From contig NZ_BCNF01000008.1 of the NCBI RefSeq assembly GCF_001485495.1, positions 42,232 through 106,231 of the forward strand: a DNA stretch of 64,000 nt, read 5' to 3'. The notes beneath the pieces are model-generated. The model saw nothing but the letters and a program-made list of their open reading frames with translations. It made no database searches and had not been told where the DNA came from. Below, in pieces: positions 34,369-42,431 of this stretch. Source of the DNA: Gordonia desulfuricans NBRC 100010 (GTDB lineage: Bacteria; Actinomycetota; Actinomycetes; Mycobacteriales; Mycobacteriaceae). Both the position numbers and the translations under genes were made by a program. The first letter of the stretch is position 1. Each line of letters begins with the position of its first letter.

Positions 34369-35700
34369 ATGAACCGGGACCTCGCGATCGACGCCACGCG
34401 CGGCCTGGCGATCTGGAGCATGATCACCGCCCACTTCGCCACCGGCGCGGCCATCGCCTCACCGACACACGCCTTCCCGTATGTGGACGGGATGAGCGCG
34501 TTCGTCCTGCTGTCCGGATTCGTGCTCGGCCTGGTGTATCACCGCTGGATCGACCGCCACGGTCTGCGTTTCGCCTACCGTCGGCTGACCAGACGGCTCG
34601 TCGTGCTCTACCTGTGCCAGGTGTTGCTCGCGGTGGTCGCGGTGGCCGCCGCCCTCGCCGGGCACCGGTGGCTGACCCTGCTGCTGCCCGTCGACGGCTG
34701 GGGTGACGGGCTGCTCCGGTCGCTGACCCTGACCTACCTGCCCAGCGGCGGGAACATCCTGCTGATGTACATGGTGTTCATGGCGTCGGCATTCGTGCTG
34801 TTCCCGGTGCTGATGCGGGGCGGGTGGTGGCTGATCCTGGTGGCCTCCCTCGCCCTGTACGTCGTGTCGCAGACCGCGGCACCGGACTGGTTCTACCTGA
34901 CCGCCGACATGGCCGGTCCGCGCATCCAGAACTGGGCGGGGTGGCAGATCATGTTCGTCCCGGCCGTGGTGATCGGCTGGAACTGGCGCCGCTGGGATGT
35001 GGCCGCGCGGATCGATCGGCTGCTGCCGCTGCTGCCGCTGCTGGTGGCGCTGGCCCTGGGGGTGGCGCTCTCGTTCCATCTGCTGATCGAGGACGGCCCG
35101 CTGACACCGCATCTGGTGACGCTGGCCGACAAGCTCGAGTTCGGTCCGGCCCGCGCGCTCGGGGCGTGGGTGCTGGTGCCGGTGGTGTACGGCGTCTTCC
35201 GGCTGGTGCTCAGGTTCTGCCATCACGACTGGCTGCGACCGCTGGTGATGACGGGGACCCGCAGTCTCGACTCCTACGTCATCCAGGCCATCGCGTTGAT
35301 CGTCGTGCCGATCCACGTCGCCCATCGACCGTGGAGCCCGCTGACGATGTCGGCGGTCGCGGTGACGGTGTTCGCGTGCTGCTGGGCGTGGGCGGAGTTC
35401 CGGCGGGCCTGCGAGATCGACAAGCTGCATCGCCTGCCGGTGATCGTCGTCGACGCGGCGTTGCCGGGCAGACGTCACTCCCCCGCCGATACCGCTGCCA
35501 CCCGCGATTCCCCGAGTACCCCCGATTCCCCGAGCGCCCCTGATCCCCGAAGCACCGCCGACATCGCGGCCACCGTCACGATCGCGGCGGCGGACCCGGC
35601 CGCCGATCCCGCCGGCGAGCATCGCGGGCACCCTTGCCTCGAGTCCCGTCCCGCTGAATCCCCGTCTGCCGACGACCTTCCCGTAGGAGTGCCCCGATGA
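34369..35700 (+). CDS. OpgC-like integral membrane acyltransferase
   Basis: 443 residues from the ATG at 34369. The opening RDLAIDATRGLAIWSMITAHF and YVDGMSAFVLLSGFVLG match OpgC/acyltransferase-3-type membrane enzymes that modify extracytoplasmic glycans with acyl or succinyl groups. About ten hydrophobic segments are visible up to residue 350. The last 90 residues are a low-complexity tail with six-residue repeats (DSPSTP, DSPSAP, DPRSTA) and Ala/Asp/Pro-rich sequence, likely disordered. The acceptor is unknown. Its TGA overlaps the next ATG (ATGA). A start 16 codons upstream is open but poorly supported. Confidence 0.75.
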   Translation: MNRDLAIDATRGLAIWSMITAHFATGAAIASPTHAFPYVDGMSAFVLLSGFVLGLVYHRWIDRHGLRFAYRRLTRRLVVLYLCQVLLAVVAVAAALAGHRWLTLLLPVDGWGDGLLRSLTLTYLPSGGNILLMYMVFMASAFVLFPVLMRGGWWLILVASLALYVVSQTAAPDWFYLTADMAGPRIQNWAGWQIMFVPAVVIGWNWRRWDVAARIDRLLPLLPLLVALALGVALSFHLLIEDGPLTPHLVTLADKLEFGPARALGAWVLVPVVYGVFRLVLRFCHHDWLRPLVMTGTRSLDSYVIQAIALIVVPIHVAHRPWSPLTMSAVAVTVFACCWAWAEFRRACEIDKLHRLPVIVVDAALPGRRHSPADTAATRDSPSTPDSPSAPDPRSTADIAATVTIAAADPAADPAGEHRGHPCLESRPAESPSADDLPVGVPR

Positions 35701-36896
35701 GTGACGCCGACCTGTCCGAGATCCTGCGTTCGGCCGGGGACATGACGGTCAGCGTGCATGCCGGCAACGACTCGAGCGGTCCGTCGGTGCGCACACCGAT
35801 CACCATGGCGAACTCGTATCACCTGCCGCCGGAGCCGGAGACCGCCGACTGGTCGGGTACCGAGCAGCTGTTCTACACCCGCAACACCGGCGCCAATCAG
35901 GTCGCGCTGCAGGACAAGCTCGCGGTGCTGGAGGGCGGCGAGGACGCCGTCGTCCTGGCGTCCGGCGTGGCCGCCCTGCATGCGGTGTTCTTCACGTTCC
36001 TGTCCACCGGCGACCACGTCGTGGTCTCCGATGTCACCTACGAGGCCACCTGGAAACTGTGGTCGGACCTGATGCCGACGAAGTACGGGATCGAGGCGAC
36101 CTTCGTCGACGTCACCGACCCCGACTCGGTGCGTGCGGCGATCCGCCCGACGACGAAGATGGTGGTGACCGAGGCGATCGCCAATCCGACGACCAAGGTC
36201 GCCGACATCGCCGCGCTGGCCGTGATCGCCCACGACGCCGGTCTGCTGCTGATGGTGGATTCCACGTTCACCCCGCCGCCGCTGTACCGGCCGCTGGCCG
36301 ACGGCGCCGACCTGGTGGTGCACTCGCTGACCAAGTACATCAACGGCCACGGTGACGCGATGGGCGGTGCGGTGATCGGCGCCGGGGAGCTGATCGGGCA
36401 GATCAAGCGGCAGGCGATGGTCGACGTCGGCGGGGTGATCTCACCGTTCAACGCCTGGCTGATCGCACGCGGGTCGATCACCTTGCCGCTGCGTCTGGCC
36501 CAGCACCAGGCGACCGCGGAGACGCTGGCGCACATGCTCGCCGACGACGAGCGCATCGCCTACGTGACCTATCCGGGCCTCCCCGATCATCCGCAGCACC
36601 ACCTCGCCCGCCGGCAGTTCGGTGGCCGCGGATTCGGCGGGATGATGGCCTTCGCCGTCGACGGGGATCCCGGGACACAGAACCGCTTCGTGTCGCATCT
36701 GAAGGTGATCACCTCGGCGGTGTCGCTGGGCCACGACGAGACGCTGATCGTGCACGTCGGCACCGACGGCCCGCGGGTGGCCGCCTACCCCGAGCCGTTC
36801 CGCACCTACGGGCATCTGCGGTTCTCGGTGGGGCTGGAGGATGCCGACGACCTCGCCGCGGATCTGCGTCAGGCGCTCGACGCCACATTCGCCTGA
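35697..36896 (+). CDS. Cys/Met metabolism PLP-dependent lyase (cystathionine lyase/synthase family)
   Basis: 399 residues. A trans-sulfuration-family enzyme with the PLP lysine in HSLTKYINGHGD near 211, the PLP-ring Asp in LMVDSTFTPPPL and the active-site tyrosine in LFYTRNTGANQ. The usual RxxNP is altered to RNTGAN. Substrate among cystathionine, O-acylhomoserine, methionine or related compounds is not resolvable from motifs. It is coupled to the OpgC-like gene by a 4-nt overlap, an unexpected pairing. Confidence 0.85.
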   Translation: MSDADLSEILRSAGDMTVSVHAGNDSSGPSVRTPITMANSYHLPPEPETADWSGTEQLFYTRNTGANQVALQDKLAVLEGGEDAVVLASGVAALHAVFFTFLSTGDHVVVSDVTYEATWKLWSDLMPTKYGIEATFVDVTDPDSVRAAIRPTTKMVVTEAIANPTTKVADIAALAVIAHDAGLLLMVDSTFTPPPLYRPLADGADLVVHSLTKYINGHGDAMGGAVIGAGELIGQIKRQAMVDVGGVISPFNAWLIARGSITLPLRLAQHQATAETLAHMLADDERIAYVTYPGLPDHPQHHLARRQFGGRGFGGMMAFAVDGDPGTQNRFVSHLKVITSAVSLGHDETLIVHVGTDGPRVAAYPEPFRTYGHLRFSVGLEDADDLAADLRQALDATFA

Positions 36897-36977
36897 CCGG
36901 CGACCGTCCTCCCCCGGCAGACCTCCGCCGCCGCGACTTCCGGCGCGCACATGCCTGTCAGCGTCGACGACGCGAGT

Positions 36978-38474
36978 TCACCTGACCTCGAACAGGATTC
37001 CGCGACCGATCGCCTCGCGCACCACCGGCAATGCGGCCTGGGCGAGGGCGTCGGCGTCGACGCCGTGGAAGTCGGCGAGCAGGTCGATCAGCACACCGAG
37101 CGACACGGTTCCACGGCATCCGGCCAGCAGGGCGCGCGAGACCTCGTCGACGCCGAGCACCGCACCGGGGCCCCCGGGCCGGCGTACCGAGGCGCCGACC
37201 TCCTGCCACCCGTCGTCGCCGGGCAGCGACTGCGATTCCAGGAACACCGGCGCGGTCTTGAACCGGGCGGCGAGCAGGTGCTCGTCGGTGGTGTCGCGGA
37301 GATAGGCGCGGCGGTCGAGGAAGGCCCGGGCCTCGTAGCCGGTGACCTCCTCGCCGGCTCCGGTGATCTCCTCGAGGACACGGTCGGGGGTGCCGGTGCG
37401 GCGCCGGCGCAGGGTCAGCGATCCCATCCCGATGCCGACGATGTTCTCCTGGGTGAACCAGTCCAGCCACGCGGCTCCGCGGGCGGCGATCTCCTCGGGT
37501 TCCTCGCCGGCGTCGGAGAGCCACAGCGAGATGTAGCCGACCGGATCGGCGAGCTCCCGCTGGACGACCCAGGCATCGAGGTCGGTACCGGCCAGCCAGC
37601 CGCCCACCCGGTCGCGCCAGTCCTCCCCCTCCCGGACGATCCAGTTGGCCAGTAGCTGTGCGGTACCACCATCGGTGAGATGGTCGGGCAGTTGCCGGAT
37701 CAGGTCGGCACAGATCGTGTCGCCGACCATCCCGGAGTCGCGGTAGATGTAGTCCTGGCCGCCCGACCCGACGACGAACGGCGGGTTGGACACGATCAGG
37801 TCGAACCGTTCGCCGGCGACCGGATCGAACAGGCTGCCCTCGCGCAGATCCCACGACATCCCGTTGAGCCGGGCGGTGGCGGCCGCCAGGGCGAGGGCGC
37901 GGGGGTTGGTGTCGGTGGCGACGATCGACTCGCAGTGCGCGTTCATGTGCAACGCCTGAATCCCACATCCGGTGCCGAGATCGAGTGCGGCACCGACCTT
38001 GTCACGGATCACCGCACGGGCCAGCGACACCGATGCGCCACCGATGCCCAGGACGTGGTCGTGGGCGACGGCACCGCTGCGCATCGCGGCGTCCTGGTCG
38101 GAGACCACCAGGTGGTCGCGCACGTCGTCGGCGTGCGGCCGGATGTCGAGGTTCGCCCGCAGCGCGCCGTCGGCGGTCCGCGCCAACACGCCCTGATCCA
38201 GCAGCGCGGGCACCCCCGCCGTCGGGAATGCGGCGGCAACGGCCGTATCCGTCTCGTCCGAACCGAGGAGGAACAGGCGGACCAGGGTACCCAGCGCGGG
38301 CCGGTCGACAGCTCGGGTGGCCCGCAGTGCAGGCCACCAGATCCCTTGCCCCAGAGCATCGTTCGCCTGGTCACCGAGTAGCGCTGCGACCCCGTCGGAG
38401 GTGTAGTCCGCACCGCGGAGATCGGCACCGAGTGCAGCGACGACCGCCTCGTCCCGCAGCGGCATGTCGCTCAT
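36978..38474 (-). CDS. class I SAM-dependent methyltransferase with NPPF motif
   Basis: 498 residues. An N-terminal winged-helix-like region (about 1-130; DUF7059-type) precedes a Rossmann methyltransferase domain with LDLGTGCGIQAL for SAM and VSNPPFVVG, the signature of enzymes that methylate nitrogen in nucleic acids or glutamine (RlmG and HemK relatives). A C-terminal region of about 180 residues follows. The target is unknown. It starts at the ATG at 38474, sharing one base with the stop of the small HTH gene (TGATG), so the two are translationally coupled. Confidence 0.85.
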   Translation of the reverse strand: MSDMPLRDEAVVAALGADLRGADYTSDGVAALLGDQANDALGQGIWWPALRATRAVDRPALGTLVRLFLLGSDETDTAVAAAFPTAGVPALLDQGVLARTADGALRANLDIRPHADDVRDHLVVSDQDAAMRSGAVAHDHVLGIGGASVSLARAVIRDKVGAALDLGTGCGIQALHMNAHCESIVATDTNPRALALAAATARLNGMSWDLREGSLFDPVAGERFDLIVSNPPFVVGSGGQDYIYRDSGMVGDTICADLIRQLPDHLTDGGTAQLLANWIVREGEDWRDRVGGWLAGTDLDAWVVQRELADPVGYISLWLSDAGEEPEEIAARGAAWLDWFTQENIVGIGMGSLTLRRRRTGTPDRVLEEITGAGEEVTGYEARAFLDRRAYLRDTTDEHLLAARFKTAPVFLESQSLPGDDGWQEVGASVRRPGGPGAVLGVDEVSRALLAGCRGTVSLGVLIDLLADFHGVDADALAQAALPVVREAIGRGILFEVR

Positions 38475-38698
38475 CAGCCGACCTGCCGATACTTCTTGTG
38501 CATCGCCTGTTTGGTGACGCCGAGTACCACGCCGATCTCGGCCCAGGACAATCCGGCGATGCGAGCTCGGCGCACGGCCACCTCCTCGTCGCGCGCCAGC
38601 TGCCGGCGTCGTGCGGCGACCTGTGCGAGTTCGTCCACGGGATCGTCTGGGCCGCCGCCGCGGCCTCCCACCGATGTCTGCATGCGCTCATGCTGCAC
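38474..38698 (-). CDS. small helix-turn-helix DNA-binding protein
   Basis: 74 residues from a GTG at 38698. A basic helical region (QVAARRRQLARDEEVAVRRAR) leads into a C-terminal HTH, GLSWAEIGVVLGVTKQAMHKKY, like sigma-region-4 or Myb-like helices in short actinobacterial regulators. Start is uncertain: TTG 38719, GTG 38698 and ATG 38683 are all in frame, none with a good ribosome site. TTG is disfavoured because a perfect palindrome covers it. Coupled to the methyltransferase gene. Confidence 0.75.
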   Translation of the reverse strand: MQHERMQTSVGGRGGGPDDPVDELAQVAARRRQLARDEEVAVRRARIAGLSWAEIGVVLGVTKQAMHKKYRQVG

Positions 38699-38712
38699 GG
38701 GAGCCCGATGAT

Positions 38713-38732
38713 CGGTCAACCGTGGTTGACCG
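38713..38732. promoter_or_regulatory. perfect 20-bp palindromic candidate operator
   Basis: CGGTCAACC-GT-GGTTGACCG has perfect 9-bp arms and lies 15 bp upstream of the likely start of the HTH gene. The position suggests autoregulation. It also lies in the upstream region of the divergent exported-protein gene. Confidence 0.55.
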
Positions 38733-38946
38733 TCGCGCCGGACGGACAGACCCGCCCCGACCTGCGGTTACGCCACTCCGTTACGCACCGGATGCGTGAG
38801 CCCTGTCATGATCCCCGTACTCTTCAAAGGGTATGCTAAGTTTCCCTCAGGTTTTCGGCTGACGAAACGTGGCCTCGGGCGGATCGCACCGGCGGCGTCT
38901 GATCACCCACGTCCCGTCGCCGTCCGTCCGGGGTCAAGGAGTACGT

Positions 38947-40680
38947 GTGAAGAGTGTGGGGTCGTCGATGGGTCCGAGGCAGTCGAAGGGCAAGATCTGG
39001 TTCGTCCGGGCCACGGCGGTCGCCACGCTCACGGCGTTCTCGGCCAGTGTGATGAGCGCCAACGGTTCCGCGGCGGTCCTGAACCCCGCCCTCGTCCCCG
39101 CACCCATTCCGGTCGCCGAGAAGACCAAGCCCAAGCCCCAGACCCGCAAGCCTGCCGAGACCTATCAGGAGCGGATCGACCGGATCGCGCAGAGCCCGCG
39201 CTCCATGCTGCCGACCCTCGAAGAGAACGAGGGCCAACCGACCGTCTGCGTCAGCGGTGAGTTCACCACCCTTCGCGTCGTCTACGACTCGCTGTTCGAG
39301 TCGGTGCTGCCGTCGCTGCCCAAACAGCTGCACCAGAACGCCTACGCCGCGCGGGCGGCCGCGCACCGGGACATGGACCGGCTGAACGTCTCGACGCTCG
39401 CGATCTCCGACCATCCCATGGCACTGGGCGCCGACCGCGACGATCCGTCGTTGACCTACCGCGGCGCCATCTCTCAGTGGATGGTCGTGCAGTTGCTCAA
39501 GATCCGCGACGGCAAAGAGGCCGAGGCGATCCCGCTGGGCAACATCACCCTGGCCCAGGCGGTCGAGACGGTCTGGCTCTACTTCTTCGCGACCATCTTC
39601 ACCCCGGCGAAGATCGGCGTGGGCCTCACCCCCTATCTCGGCCGCCCGTTCGAGGGCACCGACGCCCTGAACTCGGTGACCTACAACCTGATCCTGCAGC
39701 TGATGGTGCAGGGCTCCACGATGGCCGGGCAGTCTCTGTACCAGTCGATCTCGAATGCGATCGTCAGCCAGTGCATCGCGCGGGTCACCGAGGAACAGCG
39801 CGCCGAGGCGGGCCGGCCCAGTGACACCGTCACCTACCCCGTGAACATCCCGGCCATCGTCCGCGAGACCGCCAACCAGCTCGCCCTCGCCGACAACGAC
39901 GACTGCTCGGCCGTCGGCAACGTGCCGCTGAGCCGGATCGTCACCCGTACCGGGGATTACGCACAGAACCTGGCGCAGACCCCGCAGGAGAAGAAGGCGA
40001 TCGCCGCCGAGACCAAGAAGATCCTGGCGAGTCTGCGCGGCGCCCAGGTGCCGCACAACCTGATCCCGGCCGATCCGTCCGACTTCACCCAGGCCGAGTC
40101 GCTCATCTCCACCTTCGGTGGCATCATCCCAGTCATCGGTGGTGCACCTATCGACATCATCCTGGGCCTGAGCCACAACCTCGGCCAGGGCGACGACATG
40201 TTCGAGATGGTCCCGTTGTCGGATCTGACCGTCACCAAGTCGCTGACTGCCGCGTACTTCACGTACTACCTGTCGCTGCATCTGTTCACCACCATCGGAG
40301 GCCTCCTCGAGGGGCAGGTCCTCACCAACGGCCAGGAGGTGGGCTACCTCTCCCCGATCCGGGCGCTCACCACTCTCGCGAACATCCCGCTCACCTACGG
40401 ACTGGTCAACTACCACAACGTGGTCCGGTCGATGTGCTTCGTCGAGGACGACACCAACGGCAACGGTCGTGGCGCCCAGAACAATCGTGATCGGGCGACG
40501 CTGCCGTCGGCGAGCACCACGACGCCCACCGCGGCCCGGCCCGGCTCGACCCGTCAGGGATCGAACAACCCGGCCTCGCCGACCCGACGCGCCGGGGCCA
40601 GCAGCACGCCGTCGACGAGTTCCTCGACGCCTGCCCCGCTGGTTCCCGGACTTCCGATCCGCATTCCGGGGGTGAATTAA
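38947..40680 (+). CDS. exported protein of unknown function
   Basis: 577 residues from the GTG at 38947, with AAGGAG 5 nt upstream; longer frames have no ribosome site. The start has a long signal peptide with a basic stretch (GPRQSKGKIWFVR), a hydrophobic core and a likely cleavage after NGSAA. The mature part (about 45-490) is mixed hydrophobic/polar, with moderately hydrophobic stretches (WLYFFATIF, IIPVIGGAPIDIIL, YFTYYLSLHLFTTIGG) and few cysteines. The last 90 residues are Ser/Thr/Pro/Arg-rich and end LPIRIPGVN. I do not recognise the family. A TATGCT -10 candidate lies at 38832-38837. Confidence 0.75.
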   Translation: MKSVGSSMGPRQSKGKIWFVRATAVATLTAFSASVMSANGSAAVLNPALVPAPIPVAEKTKPKPQTRKPAETYQERIDRIAQSPRSMLPTLEENEGQPTVCVSGEFTTLRVVYDSLFESVLPSLPKQLHQNAYAARAAAHRDMDRLNVSTLAISDHPMALGADRDDPSLTYRGAISQWMVVQLLKIRDGKEAEAIPLGNITLAQAVETVWLYFFATIFTPAKIGVGLTPYLGRPFEGTDALNSVTYNLILQLMVQGSTMAGQSLYQSISNAIVSQCIARVTEEQRAEAGRPSDTVTYPVNIPAIVRETANQLALADNDDCSAVGNVPLSRIVTRTGDYAQNLAQTPQEKKAIAAETKKILASLRGAQVPHNLIPADPSDFTQAESLISTFGGIIPVIGGAPIDIILGLSHNLGQGDDMFEMVPLSDLTVTKSLTAAYFTYYLSLHLFTTIGGLLEGQVLTNGQEVGYLSPIRALTTLANIPLTYGLVNYHNVVRSMCFVEDDTNGNGRGAQNNRDRATLPSASTTTPTAARPGSTRQGSNNPASPTRRAGASSTPSTSSSTPAPLVPGLPIRIPGVN

Positions 40681-40760
40681 TCGAGGTCGACGGCTCATTC
40701 CCGAGCCGTTCCCGCCGATCCGGAGTTACCGTGGTTCGGACAGAATCACATCCGGAGAAA

Positions 40761-40808
40761 CGATAGCGAGACCCGTTTCACGAAACTTTGCGCCACATAA
40801 GCTATCGT
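40761..40808 (+). promoter_or_regulatory. lsr2 promoter with nested dyads
   Basis: TATCGT (40803-40808) is 7 nt from the GTG of lsr2, so the mRNA is probably leaderless. An outer inverted repeat, CGATAGC (40761-40767) and GCTATCG (40801-40807), covers the -10 element. An inner dyad, GTTTC-AC-GAAAC (40775-40786), covers the -35 region. Confidence 0.5.
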
Positions 40809-40815
40809 CAAACAC

Positions 40816-41187
40816 GTGGCCAAAGTTGAAGTGATCTCGTTCGTCGACGACCTCGACGGCAAAGAGCTCGATCTGGACGATGCGCACACCATTTCGTGGT
40901 CGTGGGTCGGCGTCGACTATCAGCTCGACGTCTCCAGCGCCAACCTCGAGAAGATCGAGAACGGCAAGGTTCCGGTGTCGAAGCTGCTCGAGGTGTCCAC
41001 CCGGATCGGCGGTCGGCGGCAGTCGACGGCTCCCCGGGTCCGTTCCACCACCCCGCAGGATTCCGGTGACCGCGCGCGTCGCGACACCGCCGCCATCCGC
41101 CAGTGGGCGACCGAGGCGGGCTACGAGATCTCCCCGCGCGGGCGTCTGCCCAAGGAGATCATCGAGGCCTACGAGGCCGAGGCCTGA
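40816..41187 (+). CDS. lsr2: Lsr2 nucleoid-associated protein
   Basis: 123 residues. An H-NS-like silencer that bridges AT-rich DNA. N-terminal dimerisation domain VEVISFVDDLDGKELD to about residue 62, a basic linker (RIGGRRQSTAPRVRS), and the DNA-binding end IRQWATEAGYEISPRGRLP with the R108-G109-R110 hook that enters the minor groove. Full length. It stands alone between an exported-protein gene and a catabolic pair, not beside lysS as in mycobacteria. Confidence 0.95.
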   Translation: MAKVEVISFVDDLDGKELDLDDAHTISWSWVGVDYQLDVSSANLEKIENGKVPVSKLLEVSTRIGGRRQSTAPRVRSTTPQDSGDRARRDTAAIRQWATEAGYEISPRGRLPKEIIEAYEAEA

Positions 41188-41211
41188 TTCTCGACGGTGT
41201 GACCTGATATT

Positions 41212-41251
41212 CCAACGCACCGCAGCCGACATTTCGGCTGCGGTGCGTTGG
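41212..41251 (+). terminator. terminator after lsr2
   Basis: Perfect 18-bp stem (41212-41229 with 41234-41251) and loop CATT, 24 nt after the stop. Confidence 0.85.
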
Positions 41252-41381
41252 TGTATTAGCGGGGCTAACGATTACGATTCGTGACCATTCCGAGACCACC
41301 TATCGTGGTGTTTTCACCGCATTTCCTCGACGATGAACTGCGCATTCTGGACGGCGATGATCGCCATCACACCCGTCCCGC

Positions 41382-41410
41382 CCCCCTCATCGCCACGCGC
41401 GATGAGGGGG
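41382..41410. promoter_or_regulatory. stable hairpin upstream of the cyclase gene
   Basis: CCCCCTCATCGC and GCGATGAGGGGG pair perfectly over 12 bp with loop CACGC, 128 bp before the cyclase start. No T-run follows. It may act in the leader of the cyclase mRNA or end stray transcription. Confidence 0.4.
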
Positions 41411-41538
41411 AATCCCGTTCGGCAATGGCGATCTCGACGACCATCGGGTGACCGGAACCGCCGGAGCCGCACCTAGACTCGATCCAGGCCGGAGACCGCT
41501 GCATCCGCCCCGCCCCACCCCGACGAAAGGCCCCCTTG

Positions 41539-42342
41539 ATGACCGAGCCGCTCACCACCTCGTCCGGTGCCGTCGCATCGTTTCTCGCCGCTCTCACCGA
41601 CGGCTCGGTGGCCGTGATCGACCTGACCACTCCCCTGAGCAGTGCGACGCCTGCCCTCGTGCTGCCCGACCCGTTCGTCAACCTGATCGACTTCAGCCTC
41701 GAAGAGGTCAGTGCCTACAACGAGCCGGGACCGTTCTGGCGGCACAACAACATTCACACCGGTGAGCACATCGGCACCCACCTCGACGCACCGATCCACT
41801 GGATCAGCGGGCGCGACGGACACGACGTCTCGCAGATCCCCGCACGCCGGCTGATCGGGCCGGCCGCGGTGATCGACCTCACCGACAAGGTCGCCGCCGA
41901 CCCCGACTACCTGCTGACCGTGGCCGACGTCGAGGAATGGGAAGCCGAGCACGGCACCCTCGCCGACGGTGCGTGGCTGCTGCTGCGCACCGGCTGGGAG
42001 TCGCGAGGCGGATCGCAGGAGGAGTTCCTCAACGCCGACGAGACCGGCTCGCACACACCGGGAGTCGCGGTCGAGTGTGCCGAATGGCTGGCCACCCGCC
42101 GCCCCCTCGCAGGCCTGGGCGTGGAGACCGTCGGCGTGGACGCCGGGATGGCCGGCGGTTTCGAACCCGCCTTCCCGGTCCACTACCACTTCCTCGGCAA
42201 CGACAAGTACGGCATCACCTCGCTGCGCAACCTCGGGCGGCTCCCGGCGACCGGTGCCATGCTGGTGGTCGCGCCGCTGCCGATCGTCGGCGGTACCGGC
42301 AGCCCGTCCCGCGTGCTCGCGCTGGTCGAGACGGACGCCTGA
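41539..42342 (+). CDS. cyclase-family metal hydrolase
   Basis: 267 residues. The metal motif HxGTHxDxPxH is complete: H77, T80, H81, D83 and H87 in HIGTHLDAPIHW. The family includes arylformamidase and isatin hydrolase, Mn- or Zn-dependent hydrolases of amides and lactams. The ATG at 41539 has AAAGG 8 nt upstream; a TTG directly before it is an alternative. A ThDP enzyme follows after 89 bp, suggesting a two-step catabolic unit. Confidence 0.88.
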   Translation: MTEPLTTSSGAVASFLAALTDGSVAVIDLTTPLSSATPALVLPDPFVNLIDFSLEEVSAYNEPGPFWRHNNIHTGEHIGTHLDAPIHWISGRDGHDVSQIPARRLIGPAAVIDLTDKVAADPDYLLTVADVEEWEAEHGTLADGAWLLLRTGWESRGGSQEEFLNADETGSHTPGVAVECAEWLATRRPLAGLGVETVGVDAGMAGGFEPAFPVHYHFLGNDKYGITSLRNLGRLPATGAMLVVAPLPIVGGTGSPSRVLALVETDA

Positions 42343-42431
42343 GTTCGCCTCGGACTTCTCGCAGCGATGACGTGGCCGGCTCCACCCGTCGCTGCCCCGG
42401 CCTCCCGCAACCCGATCGCAAGGTTCTTCTG

